DNA of 64,000 bases, from positions 4,509 through 68,508 of the forward strand of contig DAOTXS010000024.1 in the NCBI GenBank assembly GCA_034435055.1, in the 5' to 3' direction. The position numbers and the translations under genes are program-made. Origin of the DNA: DAOTXS01 sp034435055. Its GTDB lineage: Bacteria; Chloroflexota; Anaerolineae; UBA4142. Below the pieces are notes generated by a model, which was not told where the DNA came from, did no database searches, and saw only the letters and a program-made list of their open reading frames with translations. Shown here piece after piece: positions 23,957 to 33,410 of this stretch (the first letter of the stretch is position 1; every line of letters starts with the position of its first letter).

Positions 23957-26464
23957 TTACAACACCGGCGCTTTGAATCCACGCAAGCGCAAAGAATTCG
24001 TTACAACAAATACCGACGAAAACGCCATCGCCGCCGCTGCGATAATTGGATTCAAGAGCAACGCAAAGAACGGATACAACACGCCCGCCGCAATCGGGAT
24101 GCCGGCGACGTTGTAGAAAAACGCCCAAAACAAATTGCCTTTGATCGTGCGAATCGTTTGCTTCGACAACGCAATCGCTGTGGCGACGCCGCGCAAATCG
24201 CCGGAGATGAGCGTGATTTCTGCCGCTTGCATCGCCACGTCGGTTCCTGTTCCAATCGCAATGCCGATGTTTGCTTGTGCGAGCGCGGGCGCATCGTTGA
24301 TGCCATCGCCCACCATTGCGACGATCTCGCCTTGCGCTTGCAATTCTTTCACCTTGTCTGCTTTTTGATGCGGCAAAACTTCCGCAAAGAAATTATCGAT
24401 GCCGACCTGTTGGGCAATCGCGGCGGCAGTGCGCGGATTGTCGCCGGTCAACATATAGACCTTGACCCCCAGTTTCTTCAACGCCTCGACCGCCGCTTTG
24501 GAATTGGGTTTCAATGTGTCGGCGACGGCGATCAACCCGGCGGGCTTGCCATCGATTGCCGCGAACATCGCCGTTTTGCCTTCGTCCGCCAATTCACTGG
24601 CTTGCGATTCCAAACCATCGAGCGCGATATTTTGATCGAGCATCAATTTGCTGTTGCCGATCAACACCTCGCGTCCGTCGATGCGTGCGCGGATGCCGTG
24701 CCCGGCAACCGCGCCAAATTCCGATGGCTCGGTCAAACTCAATCCGATTTCTTGCGCGTGTTTGACGATGGCTTGACCGAGCGGATGCTCGGAATTTTTT
24801 TCCGCGCTCGCAACCAATTGCAACAAACGTTCAACGTTCAACGTTTCAGGTTTAAGGTTTGAACTTTGAACCTCAAACTTTGAACTTGTAACTACATCTG
24901 TCACGGCAGGTTTTCCTTGCGTCAGCGTCCCGGTTTTGTCGAGAATAATCGCCGTAACCTTGTGCGCGGTTTCCAACGCGCCGCCGCTCCGTATCAACAC
25001 ACCATTCTCCGCGCCTTTGCCAGTGCCAACCATAATCGCGGTCGGCGTGGCGAGACCGAGCGCGCACGGACACGCGATGATCAACACGGCGACGAAATTG
25101 ACGAACGCCATATTGAACGATGGTTGCGGTCCAAAAATCAGCCACACCAAAAATGTTGCCATTGCGATAGCGACGACAATCGGCACGAACACCGCCGAGA
25201 TTTGATCGGCGAGGCGTTGAATCGGCGCTTTCGATCCTTGTGCGTCTTCGACGAGTTTGATGATTTGCGCGAGCGCAGTTTCGCGTCCGACTTTCCGCGC
25301 CTCGAATTTGAACGCACCCATTTTGTTGATCGTCGCGCCAATAACGTTATCGCCGACATTTTTCTCGACGGGCAAACTTTCGCCGGTGATCATCGATTCG
25401 TCAATCGATGAATAGCCGGAAAGAATCACGCCATCGACCGGGATTTTTTCGCCGGGGCGCACGCTAACAATGTCGCCCACGCGCACGTCGTTCACCGGAA
25501 TTTCGATTTCCTGTCCGTTGCGTTCGATACGCGCGGTCTTTGCTTGCAACTGCATCAAATTCTTGATCGCTTCGGACGTTTGTCCTTTGGCGCGCGCTTC
25601 CAAGTATTTTCCAACTTTGATGAGCGTGATGATGACCGCCGCGCTTTCAAAGTACACGTGCGAATCGATTTTGACACCGAACAACCCGGCGACTAGAACG
25701 ATGACACTGAACCAATACGCCGCGTTCGTGCCAAGCGAAATGAGCAAATCCATATTCGGCGCGCCGGCGCGCAACGATTTCCACGCGCCGCGATGATACC
25801 CACGACCAACGTAGAATTGGACCGGCGTCGCGAGTGCAAACAACAACCATTTGAAACCGTCCCACCAAAAGAGCCACGGCATAAAATCGTGCATCTTGAG
25901 TGCGTGCACAATATCGTGCGTCATCGAGAGGACAAAGAGCGGGGCGGTGAATGCAATGCCGATCATCAAGTCGCGCCACTCGCGTTGGCGTTCTTCCTCG
26001 CGCAATGCGCGTTCCCGATCGACGAGTTCTTCCTGTTTGTTGCCGAGTTCAAGTACTTCATACCCGGCATCTTCGACGGCGCGTTTCAGATCCGCAAGTG
26101 TTGCCGCGCCGGGAATCATTTCGACCGTTGCGCGTTCGGTCGCCAGATTAACCGCGACGTTTAGTACGCCGGGAACCTCTTTGAGTCCATTCTCAACGTG
26201 CATCACGCAACTGGCGCAGGTCATTCCGCCAATTGGCAACGTGATTTTATCGACAACAACATCGTAACCCACATCGCGTACTGCCGTGACCATTTTATCA
26301 ATAGTGGTTTGTTCTGGATCGAACTGCACTGTCGCGCGTTCGTTGGCGAGATTGACCACCGCGGTTTGCACACCCGCGACCTCTTTCAATCCGCCTTCGA
26401 CGTGCATCACGCACGCGGCGCAGGTCATGCCGCTGATTGGCAATGTTATTTGTTGGGTAGACAT
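23957..26464 (-). CDS. copA: CopA-type copper-exporting P1B ATPase
   Basis: 835 residues from the ATG at 26464. Two HMA domains (GMTCAACVMHVEGG, GMTCASCVMHVENG) within residues 1-140, then eight membrane helices, the CPC motif in IACPCALGLATP, phosphorylation site DKTGTLT, HP of EHPLGQAI, and hinge GDGINDAPAL. It moves Cu(I) out of the cytoplasm. Residues about 525-546 (KFEVQSSNLKPETLNVE), just before the HP segment, are encoded by a repeat otherwise seen between genes. Confidence 0.95.
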   Translation of the reverse strand: MSTQQITLPISGMTCAACVMHVEGGLKEVAGVQTAVVNLANERATVQFDPEQTTIDKMVTAVRDVGYDVVVDKITLPIGGMTCASCVMHVENGLKEVPGVLNVAVNLATERATVEMIPGAATLADLKRAVEDAGYEVLELGNKQEELVDRERALREEERQREWRDLMIGIAFTAPLFVLSMTHDIVHALKMHDFMPWLFWWDGFKWLLFALATPVQFYVGRGYHRGAWKSLRAGAPNMDLLISLGTNAAYWFSVIVLVAGLFGVKIDSHVYFESAAVIITLIKVGKYLEARAKGQTSEAIKNLMQLQAKTARIERNGQEIEIPVNDVRVGDIVSVRPGEKIPVDGVILSGYSSIDESMITGESLPVEKNVGDNVIGATINKMGAFKFEARKVGRETALAQIIKLVEDAQGSKAPIQRLADQISAVFVPIVVAIAMATFLVWLIFGPQPSFNMAFVNFVAVLIIACPCALGLATPTAIMVGTGKGAENGVLIRSGGALETAHKVTAIILDKTGTLTQGKPAVTDVVTSSKFEVQSSNLKPETLNVERLLQLVASAEKNSEHPLGQAIVKHAQEIGLSLTEPSEFGAVAGHGIRARIDGREVLIGNSKLMLDQNIALDGLESQASELADEGKTAMFAAIDGKPAGLIAVADTLKPNSKAAVEALKKLGVKVYMLTGDNPRTAAAIAQQVGIDNFFAEVLPHQKADKVKELQAQGEIVAMVGDGINDAPALAQANIGIAIGTGTDVAMQAAEITLISGDLRGVATAIALSKQTIRTIKGNLFWAFFYNVAGIPIAAGVLYPFFALLLNPIIAAAAMAFSSVFVVTNSLRLRGFKAPVL
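24826..24892. repeat. GTTCAA-type repeat read in frame within copA
   Basis: GTTCAACGTTCAACGTTTCA and CTCAAACTTTGAACTTGTAA flank GGTTTAAGGTTTGAACTTTG. Same word set as the intergenic repeat at 19177. The copA frame is kept. Confidence 0.65.
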
Positions 26465-26496
26465 CTCTATCCTGTCAGTCAACCAGTGCCTAGTTG

Positions 26497-26778
26497 CTAG
26501 ATTTTTGAAGCGGTTTCAAACACATCGAGCAATTCTTTGATGACGCGCTCGCGTTCTTTGGGTTTGTTGCCGCGAATCGCCGTTGTGACGCAGTGGTTCA
26601 TGTGGCGTTCGAGCAAAAGCGCGTTCAATTTGTCCAACGCTTTTTCAATCGCCTGAGTTTGTTTGATGATGTCAATGCAATAGGCGTCTTCGTCGATCAT
26701 ACGCGCCACTGCGCCCATATGTCCCTGAATGCTCAAAGCACGGTTTTTGAGTTGCTGTTTGTGATCGTCCATTGCCAT
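26497..26778 (-). CDS. csoR: CsoR family copper-sensing repressor
   Basis: 93 residues from the ATG at 26778. All-helical DUF156 protein. Copper ligands fit the Cys-His-Cys set: EDAYCIDII near 33, and RHMNHC near 58-62. CsoR leaves DNA when Cu(I) binds. It stands directly before copA (32-base gap). The frame continues upstream to 26874, but that part covers the promoter. Confidence 0.92.
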   Translation of the reverse strand: MAMDDHKQQLKNRALSIQGHMGAVARMIDEDAYCIDIIKQTQAIEKALDKLNALLLERHMNHCVTTAIRGNKPKERERVIKELLDVFETASKI

Positions 26779-26785
26779 ACCTTTT

Positions 26786-26814
26786 ACCCATCCCACCCCC
26801 CACCGGAGGGGGTA
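26786..26814. promoter_or_regulatory. Candidate CsoR operator
   Basis: TACCC and GGGGTA bracket a C-rich then G-rich tract (CCCACCCCCC, GGAGGGG), an imperfect palindrome of the GC-rich kind bound by CsoR. It lies between the promoter and the csoR start. Confidence 0.4.
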
Positions 26815-26824
26815 ATCTAAAGCC

Positions 26825-26853
26825 ATTGTATCGCGCGCGCGGGAGTTTGTCAA
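26825..26853 (-). promoter_or_regulatory. Promoter of csoR-copA
   Basis: TTGACA, 17-nt spacer of alternating GC, TACAAT on the minus strand. The transcription start would fall at the candidate operator. Confidence 0.7.
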
Positions 26854-26888
26854 ATCAAAAACCCGCCAGCGCACCGGCGGATTTCGGG

Positions 26889-28004
26889 TTAGTCGATGTG
26901 CGCCTGCGCGTTGGCGTCTGCGGCGCGCTGGCGTTGCCAGCGTTCAAAAAAGAACGTGACCATCGCCCACAAGACACCGGCAACCGGAATCCCAAAGAAC
27001 GCGCCCCAAAACCCGGCAATGCGAACGCTGATCAGAATGGCGGCAAAAACCAGCAATGGGTGCAGACCTAGCGAATCGCTCAGCACGCGTGGCATGAGAA
27101 CGTTGACGATTACAAATTGGTACACAAATAAAAAGATAAACAGCCACAAGGCGACATCGGGTGTCTGGAAGAGCGCGACCAACACTGGTGGAATCAGCGC
27201 CAGAAAAGGTCCAACCAGTGGAATGAGCATAAACAAGCCGGCAAACAGCGCGGCGATCAGGACAAAATTCAATGCCAACACCGTCATGGCAATTCCTGTG
27301 CCAACGCCAACGAGCAATGCTTGCATCAATTGGCTGCGCAAGAAACCACCGAATGTACGGTCGACATTTTGGGAAAAGACATCGACTTCATCGTGAAATG
27401 CTTTTGGCACGCGCGACAAAATCTTATCCCACATGCGTGGCCCATCCATCGTCATAATGAATCCGATGATGACGACGAAAAATAAATTTGCCAAGACGCC
27501 GAGCACGCCCGTGAAAATACCCAGCGCATTTTGAATGATCGTGCTGGCATAGTTCTGCAAACTGTTCAGTCCGCTGTCGATGGCTTGCTGAACGTTGACT
27601 CGAATGCCCACGCGCGCCAATTCCACTTGGGCGGTTTTACTCAGTTGGGGAACTTGATCCATATATTCTGGCAGATGACTTGCTAACAGCGTCAATTGTG
27701 TGATTGCCGTTGGCGCAAACAAGCCGACGGCAATAATGATCACCAACACTAGCGCCAGATAAACGAATATCACCGCCTGCTCGCGTGAAAAACGCGCTGG
27801 CGCACCGGCGGCTGATGGACGGCTCAAGGATGCAACCGCCGGATTCAAGATGAAGGATACAAGCCAGCCCAGAACAAACAACAACAACAAATCGGCATAG
27901 TTGCTGAGAATCTGCCACACCATTTGCGCCAGCGCGAGCGTGGCAAGAATGATTAGCAGAATTAAAAGTGTATTGATGAGTTTGTCGCGCAATGTTTTGT
28001 CCAT
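26889..28004 (-). CDS. AI-2E family transporter (UPF0118)
   Basis: 371 residues, about eight membrane helices. The family signature region is visible: GVLANLFFVVIIGFIMTMDGPRMWD near 180 and GVGTGIAMTVLALNFVLIAALFAGLFMLIPLVGPFLALIPPVLVAL in the second half. Members export small molecules or ions; the cargo here is unknown. The frame opens with a GTG at 28019 that overlaps the preceding stop; ATG 28004 with GAGG ahead is preferred. Confidence 0.88.
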   Translation of the reverse strand: MDKTLRDKLINTLLILLIILATLALAQMVWQILSNYADLLLLFVLGWLVSFILNPAVASLSRPSAAGAPARFSREQAVIFVYLALVLVIIIAVGLFAPTAITQLTLLASHLPEYMDQVPQLSKTAQVELARVGIRVNVQQAIDSGLNSLQNYASTIIQNALGIFTGVLGVLANLFFVVIIGFIMTMDGPRMWDKILSRVPKAFHDEVDVFSQNVDRTFGGFLRSQLMQALLVGVGTGIAMTVLALNFVLIAALFAGLFMLIPLVGPFLALIPPVLVALFQTPDVALWLFIFLFVYQFVIVNVLMPRVLSDSLGLHPLLVFAAILISVRIAGFWGAFFGIPVAGVLWAMVTFFFERWQRQRAADANAQAHID

Positions 28005-28015
28005 CGCTTCAATCC

Positions 28016-29674
28016 TCACGCCGATTTAGCGCGCCGCCAACTCCAAACCAATAATCCACTCGCGCCGATAAACAAAATACCAAAGAGACTTGCCAGCAGC
28101 CACGGAAAAGCCGGATGACTATCGGCGTAAATTTCCAGACCGTCTAACGCAACTTCGCCATTCTGCCCCACCACAATTTCGACCGAGTGCGTCGTGCGTG
28201 GCAGGTCGCGGACAATCGACACGCGAACTTGCCACTCGTCGTTTGGCGATGCCAGATCGATGTAACTATTGTTGTTCGCGTCAAGTGGCAGACCCGGCAC
28301 GCGCTGACCATCAACTGTAATCCACGCGCGCCCAAGTGTGGGCGACCGTTGCACGATCAAGTCCAAACCATCGCCCCAGAATTTGAAATTGACGCGCGCG
28401 CCCGGTTGGCGCGTCATCAGCAAACTTCCCCCGCTGGCGCGTGGATTGAGTAACGGTTGCCAGTTGCCGGTCATTTGAATGGCAATGTTTGTTTCTTGAT
28501 GCAAGCCCGGCTGGGCAACTTGCGGAAACGTCGCAACTTCTTTCAGGCGTTGATAAACCAGCCGTGGCGTAAAATCGACGTCGACCATCCGGAAGTAATA
28601 ATCGGCGCGGTCAGGAGTGATGTCGCCCACTTGCCGGAAATACCACAGGTTGAACACACCAACCCAGTTCCAATTCGCGCGCGCGTACTCAATGCCGCGC
28701 AACGTGTAATCGGCTTGCTGTTGTTCCGGCACGCGCCCCCACAATAATTTCTCGGCGGGAAAATCCGGCGGCGCGGCGTTCCAACCGTACTCGTTGATCC
28801 AAATGGCTTTGTTCGCGTCGCCGTATTTTTCCATGATCTGCCGCGCCAGCACGACGCGTTGGAAATTCAATTGCTTGGGGTCGGGCGGATCCGTGGGCGT
28901 GGATTTCAAACCAAACGCGTTCGCGGAAAGAATGTCGAAATAGTCTTTGGCGCCGGCTTTGTACAACGCTTCAAGATAATCGAGGTCGTTCATATGTCGC
29001 CAGAAATCGGAATTGGGTTCCCAGCCTTCGCCAAGCGTGATGGCGAGCGGCGCGGATAATACGCGAATGTTCGGGTCAGCGCCTTTGGCGCGTCGATATG
29101 CAATTTCCAAAAGCGCGGCGTACCCGGCAGGATCAACGGGGCGATTGCCCCATTCTGGAAAAATGTTTGGCTCGTTCCAAATTTGGATGTACCGCACGCG
29201 CCCTTTGTACCGCCGCACAAACGCATCGATAAAATTTCCGTAATCGTTCAGATCGTCCGGCGGCGCTTGTGGAATCGATTTGTCTTTGTGTGTCCACGCG
29301 GGCGGTCGATCCAAGCGCGCGATGATTTGCAAACCGTACTTTTCAAACGTCGCAATGATTTGATCCGATTTTTCCCAATCGTATTGGTTCTGGCGTTTTT
29401 CGATTTCTTCCCACGAGAATTGTTGTTTTGCCCACACAATGCCGGCTTCGCGTGCCATCCGCACCGTGCGATCGCGTTTCCAATCTTCCACTTCGCGGTC
29501 GAGAAAAAAATTGGCGCCGTACGGATTTACGTCCGTGTCCGGAATCAAGCGCGGCGGCAGCGGTGATGGTGCGGGACTATCGGCTTCTACCCACGTGGCA
29601 ACGCTCCACGACAAACCGACGAGCGCGGCGAGCGCGACGAGCGTGAGGAAAAATCGAACGAGACGGGATTTCAA
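28016..29674 (-). CDS. Membrane-bound glycoside hydrolase of clan GH-A
   Basis: 552 residues. N-terminal membrane segment (about 8-27) and a C-terminal one (about 525-545) with an Arg/Lys-rich end, so the enzyme faces outward. The barrel holds the acid/base Glu in YIQIWNEPNIFPEWG near 165 and the nucleophile Glu in IWINEYGWNA near 290, as in GH5/GH39 relatives. A beta-sandwich-like part follows (400-510). TTG at 29674 has AAGGAG at good spacing; 29692 is also possible. Substrate not known. Confidence 0.75.
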   Translation of the reverse strand: MKSRLVRFFLTLVALAALVGLSWSVATWVEADSPAPSPLPPRLIPDTDVNPYGANFFLDREVEDWKRDRTVRMAREAGIVWAKQQFSWEEIEKRQNQYDWEKSDQIIATFEKYGLQIIARLDRPPAWTHKDKSIPQAPPDDLNDYGNFIDAFVRRYKGRVRYIQIWNEPNIFPEWGNRPVDPAGYAALLEIAYRRAKGADPNIRVLSAPLAITLGEGWEPNSDFWRHMNDLDYLEALYKAGAKDYFDILSANAFGLKSTPTDPPDPKQLNFQRVVLARQIMEKYGDANKAIWINEYGWNAAPPDFPAEKLLWGRVPEQQQADYTLRGIEYARANWNWVGVFNLWYFRQVGDITPDRADYYFRMVDVDFTPRLVYQRLKEVATFPQVAQPGLHQETNIAIQMTGNWQPLLNPRASGGSLLMTRQPGARVNFKFWGDGLDLIVQRSPTLGRAWITVDGQRVPGLPLDANNNSYIDLASPNDEWQVRVSIVRDLPRTTHSVEIVVGQNGEVALDGLEIYADSHPAFPWLLASLFGILFIGASGLLVWSWRRAKSA

Positions 29675-29753
29675 GCACAACTCCTTGACCAAAAGTCGGC
29701 GGGGACGTTGGGGGCGAATTTGTTCTAATCATATCACAACGTAGCGCGAGCGT

Positions 29754-29796
29754 CAAAAAATAAAAAACCTTGCGAAGGTTTTCTGCGCAAGGTTTT
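29754..29796 (-). terminator. Terminator of the cytochrome bc operon
   Basis: AACCTTGCG and CGCAAGGTT form a 9-bp stem followed on the minus strand by TTTTATTTTTT. Confidence 0.8.
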
Positions 29797-29804
29797 GGGG
29801 ATTT

Positions 29805-30725
29805 CTATTGCACACCCGACCACGAACGTTCGTAGATGAGGACTTTCCAAATCTCGTCTTCTTTGAGTGTGCCTTTCCACGGTGGCATACCGGTATTCTT
29901 GACGCCTTCCATCACCAGATAAAAATGGCAATCGACCGGCATTCCTTGCATAAACGCCTTGTCCGCTAGATTTGCTGGTTTGGGGTTGAGCGCGCCTGCG
30001 ACAACCCCATCGCCCTTGCCGGCGGTGCCGTGGCACGACGCGCAATTAGTATCGTAAATCGTTTTGCCTTGTGCTAGAATCGCGCGGTCGCTAAACGGAT
30101 ATGGGGCTTTTTTGCCGGCGTACTCCGCCGGGATATTTTGGCACAATGGAATCAAGCCGGCAGCCCCCGGTTGCGGGGTTGGCGTGGGACCGCGCGTGGG
30201 GGTGGGACCGGGCGGGCCGGCGGGAGGCCAGGCATTTACTTCCGGCGCTTGTTTTTCCCAGTTCGATACAAAAGCCACGAGCGCATCGATTTGGTCGGGG
30301 CGCATCGGTCCGCCGTACTGTTGCGCCCACGTTGGCATTTTTGCCGCGTACAAATCAGGACGCGATTGCACCGGTCGGCCGGCGGCAATCGTGTTCTTTA
30401 AAAAGGCTTGATTACTGCCAACCCATCCGATTTCTTTAGCGCGTCGACCATCGAACATATCTTTGCGCGCGATTGCCGGCGCCACGCCCGGCAGACCTTC
30501 GCCAAGTTTGCCGTGACACGAATAGCAGTATTGCCCGTACAGGTCTGCACCGACTTCGATCTCGCGTCCTTTGAGCGCCATTCCGCGTCGTTCCATTTCG
30601 GTGGGCTCGTCCGGCGGAATCAGCCCCAAATCGCGCCCCAAATCATTCACGGCGATGGATGCCAGCGGGATGCACGTGAGCAAAGTAAAAATCAAACCGA
30701 CGAGAATTTTGAGTTGAATGGACAT
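29805..30725 (-). CDS. Diheme cytochrome c, membrane-anchored
   Basis: 306 residues. An N-terminal hydrophobic segment (5-25) anchors it outside the membrane. Two haem c sites: YCYSCHGKLGEG near 66-70 and NCASCHGTAGKGDG near 231-235, each in a class I domain with a distal Met (KMPTWAQQYGG and AFMQGMPVD). A Pro/Thr-rich linker joins the domains. It probably accepts electrons from the Rieske/cytochrome b pair encoded just upstream. Confidence 0.9.
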   Translation of the reverse strand: MSIQLKILVGLIFTLLTCIPLASIAVNDLGRDLGLIPPDEPTEMERRGMALKGREIEVGADLYGQYCYSCHGKLGEGLPGVAPAIARKDMFDGRRAKEIGWVGSNQAFLKNTIAAGRPVQSRPDLYAAKMPTWAQQYGGPMRPDQIDALVAFVSNWEKQAPEVNAWPPAGPPGPTPTRGPTPTPQPGAAGLIPLCQNIPAEYAGKKAPYPFSDRAILAQGKTIYDTNCASCHGTAGKGDGVVAGALNPKPANLADKAFMQGMPVDCHFYLVMEGVKNTGMPPWKGTLKEDEIWKVLIYERSWSGVQ

Positions 30726-30755
30726 GGTAACTACTCGCTGTTGAGAATCGACGAG

Positions 30756-32582
30756 TTACTCGTACGCCGAGTCTTTATGGAGATAGATGATTTTTTCGAA
30801 CGTGCCGGTATCGCCGATTTCGCGTGGCGTCCACGTGATGCGCAAGGTTACTTTTTTCAAGTCGGTTTGCCAATCTTCGACGATGAAAAAGCCGAGTGCG
30901 TCTTGCAATCCTTGCTTGTCCGAGTGTTTTGCCAGTTCGGCTTGATGCGCGACTGCCTTTTGCATATTCGCAAGTAGTGCTTCGAAATGACCGGCGTTGG
31001 CAGGCGGATTGGCAAACTGTGCCAATTCGTACGTGCCCGTGGGTAATCCTTCGTACCCGAGCTGGCGCACCTCGCCGCAGTTATCCGGCAAGAGCGGAAT
31101 CGGCGGCAAGACACATTCTTCCGGGATAAATTCCTGTCCTAATTCAACGGCGGGCGGTGCGCTGACACCAAAATACGGTGTGCCCAAGTAGGTTAGAACA
31201 AGAAGTAACGCGGTAAAGCCCAAGCCCATCGTGATACCCAGTTTGCGATTTTTGCCCAAGCGGCTGGACGAACGTCCCCAGAATTTGTCCCACCATTCAT
31301 CGATGTACGGAATCACCAGTGCGATCAACGCCATGCCGGTGGGCAAAATAATGCCTTGCCACGCTGGGCTATCGTAAAATTGCACAAGGTCGATGCCAAG
31401 AAAATCGCGCATTGCCCGCAACATCGGCAAGAGAACCGGGTCTTTGAGCATTCCTTGGAGCCAGAGGAAATACCACGGCGCGGTGGTGTGTAACGGCGTG
31501 CGGTATGGATCGGCGTGATGTTCCAGCGGCGCGTGGAAAGCGTACGCGGCAAACGCCGTCATCGCAAATACGGCGATGGCAACCCACATCAACTCTTTTG
31601 TCAAAATGTCGGGGAGATAATCGAGTCGTTCCTTCGCCGCTTTGCGCACTTCGGGATCGGGTGATTCTTCTTCGCTGGCTGGCAGACTGATGCCGTGCAA
31701 GCGCGAGACGCGATAGTAATGCACCGAGATGAGGAGCGCGGTGATGGCGGGAGCCAGAATAACATGCACGAGATAAAATCGCAACAGACCATTCTGACCG
31801 ATGGTGTCGCCGCCGCGCATAATCAGGTTGGAAATATAACCCATGATCTCTTTGGGTGGGGCGGATTTTGCCATACTTGTGCCAATCGTGACCGCCCAGT
31901 ATGCCAATTGATCCCAGGGGAGTAAATAGCCGGAGAAGGAAAGTGCGAGCGTGAGAATGAGCAGAATCACGCCGGTCACCCACGTGAACTGACGCGGATG
32001 TTTGTACGAACCGGTCAGGTACACACGCAACATATGCAACCCGACGAACAACACCATCAACTCCGCGCCGATGCGATGAATGTCGCGCATCAATTGACCA
32101 AACGGAACCTCGCTGATGATCTTGATCATCGATTGGTACGCCTGATCTTGCGCCGGAATGTAGAACACCATCAGAATAATGCCCGTGATGCTTTCGACGA
32201 TGAAGGTCAATGCGCTCATAAAGCCCAAGCCAAACGTGTGGGTGAACTTGGTGGATGAGCGTTCGTAATAGCGTGGGCGGATGTGTGCCAGAAAAGCGTT
32301 CGTAAAAACTTTATAGCGTGGATTCGGTTTTTCCACCGGCGGATCGCCGCGGAACAACGCGCGCACATCGGCGATACCCATCCCCGCCGAAACCGCGCGC
32401 ATCGTATCGTCTGCAACTTTCCACGATGTATCGCGCGTCTGTTGCGCAATCTGCTTGCGCCCATCGGGTGAACGCAGGTTGCTCAAAACCGTAAATAGAT
32501 TTTTTAAACCGACTGGCAATCGCTCGGATAACTTGCTGAAGAAACCGGCAATGAAATGAGTGCGCCCTTTTCGTTCGAACAT
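30756..32582 (-). CDS. Cytochrome b of a bc-type complex, extended
   Basis: 608 residues against about 400 for usual cytochrome b. The first 110 residues are hydrophilic. The membrane core (about 120-470) has haem His pairs (DIHRIGAELMVLFVGLHMLRVYLTG; LVHVILAPAITALLISVHYYRV), the Qo-site PDIL replaced by a nearby DILTKELM segment, and LHTTAPWYFLWLQG. After the last helix (TMGLGFTALLLVLTYLG near 455) about 135 further residues (Cys in EECVLPP and DNCGEV) should lie outside. Operates with the Rieske protein and cytochrome c. Confidence 0.9.
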   Translation of the reverse strand: MFERKGRTHFIAGFFSKLSERLPVGLKNLFTVLSNLRSPDGRKQIAQQTRDTSWKVADDTMRAVSAGMGIADVRALFRGDPPVEKPNPRYKVFTNAFLAHIRPRYYERSSTKFTHTFGLGFMSALTFIVESITGIILMVFYIPAQDQAYQSMIKIISEVPFGQLMRDIHRIGAELMVLFVGLHMLRVYLTGSYKHPRQFTWVTGVILLILTLALSFSGYLLPWDQLAYWAVTIGTSMAKSAPPKEIMGYISNLIMRGGDTIGQNGLLRFYLVHVILAPAITALLISVHYYRVSRLHGISLPASEEESPDPEVRKAAKERLDYLPDILTKELMWVAIAVFAMTAFAAYAFHAPLEHHADPYRTPLHTTAPWYFLWLQGMLKDPVLLPMLRAMRDFLGIDLVQFYDSPAWQGIILPTGMALIALVIPYIDEWWDKFWGRSSSRLGKNRKLGITMGLGFTALLLVLTYLGTPYFGVSAPPAVELGQEFIPEECVLPPIPLLPDNCGEVRQLGYEGLPTGTYELAQFANPPANAGHFEALLANMQKAVAHQAELAKHSDKQGLQDALGFFIVEDWQTDLKKVTLRITWTPREIGDTGTFEKIIYLHKDSAYE

Positions 32583-32618
32583 AATATATCCTCTTGGATG
32601 ATGAATCGCGTGAAAGGA

Positions 32619-33188
32619 CTAGCCGTGCGGCTCGCCTTCGACTACTTTGCCTGTATCGATGATGACTTCGAGATTTGGATCCGCCGGCGGGGTAATGGGT
32701 TTGGCTTTGGCGTCGGTCTGCGCCACAACTTGATTATTCGCGCCAACAAAACGCACTTGCATCCGATCCAAACTGCGCGGCGCGGGACCTTCGATGTACG
32801 TCCCGTCGCGGGTGTACTTGGAACCGTGACACGGACATTCAAAGCGACCGCTCACCGGTTGCCATTCGTACAAACAGCCGAGGTGGACACAGACATCGTA
32901 CAACGCGACAATCGCGCCGTTGACGTTAGATAGCCAGAACTTGCCAATCGTATCGTGTTTGGGCGGATCGGTGGGGCCGGGCAAGATATCGCCGGCTTTG
33001 CCGAGGGGGAAGAGACCGCCAAATTCGCCGGTCTTGAAACGGGGAAATGCAAAAAAATACGTCGCGCCGCCAAAGCCCACCAAAAAAACAAACCCCAGAC
33101 TGGACAGCCACGCGTAATTGAGAAACTCGCGGCGCGTCAGGGGGGGCATTTGAGGCGCAGGATTTGCGCTGGCTTTGGCTTCCGCCAT
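32619..33188 (-). CDS. Rieske [2Fe-2S] protein
   Basis: 189 residues from ATG 33188, 13 bases after AAGGAG. Tat-like N-terminus LTRREFLNYAWLSSLG with one membrane helix, then the Rieske fold. Cluster ligands: CVHLGC near 110 and CPCHGSKYTRDG near 129. High-potential electron acceptor of the bc complex, first gene of the operon. Confidence 0.93.
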   Translation of the reverse strand: MAEAKASANPAPQMPPLTRREFLNYAWLSSLGFVFLVGFGGATYFFAFPRFKTGEFGGLFPLGKAGDILPGPTDPPKHDTIGKFWLSNVNGAIVALYDVCVHLGCLYEWQPVSGRFECPCHGSKYTRDGTYIEGPAPRSLDRMQVRFVGANNQVVAQTDAKAKPITPPADPNLEVIIDTGKVVEGEPHG

Positions 33189-33249
33189 ATTGTTCCAACT
33201 CCTTACAAAGATGTCGAGAAAATCAAAATGCTCTCGCAAGAGCGGTGCG

Positions 33250-33278
33250 ATTATAGCATAATCAAAAACAAATATCAA
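33250..33278 (-). promoter_or_regulatory. Promoter of the Rieske/cytochrome bc operon
   Basis: TTGATA, 17-nt AT-rich spacer, TATAAT on the minus strand, about 60 bases before the Rieske ATG. The rest of the 220-base gap holds no gene. Confidence 0.65.
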
Positions 33279-33353
33279 GTGCATTTTCAGAAATCCGCGC
33301 GCCGACGATGAACTCACAATGAATTCGATCCTTTGACGGACGAAACACGGTCG

Positions 33354-33393
33354 ATAAAAAATAGCGCTGAGATTTTTCAGCGCTATTTTTTAT
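33354..33393. terminator. Bidirectional terminator after the DUF4349 gene
   Basis: ATAAAAAATAGCGCTGA and its exact inverse around a 6-nt loop; T runs on both strands. Confidence 0.85.
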
Positions 33394-33410
33394 CGAGGGG
33401 AGTTGTGCGA

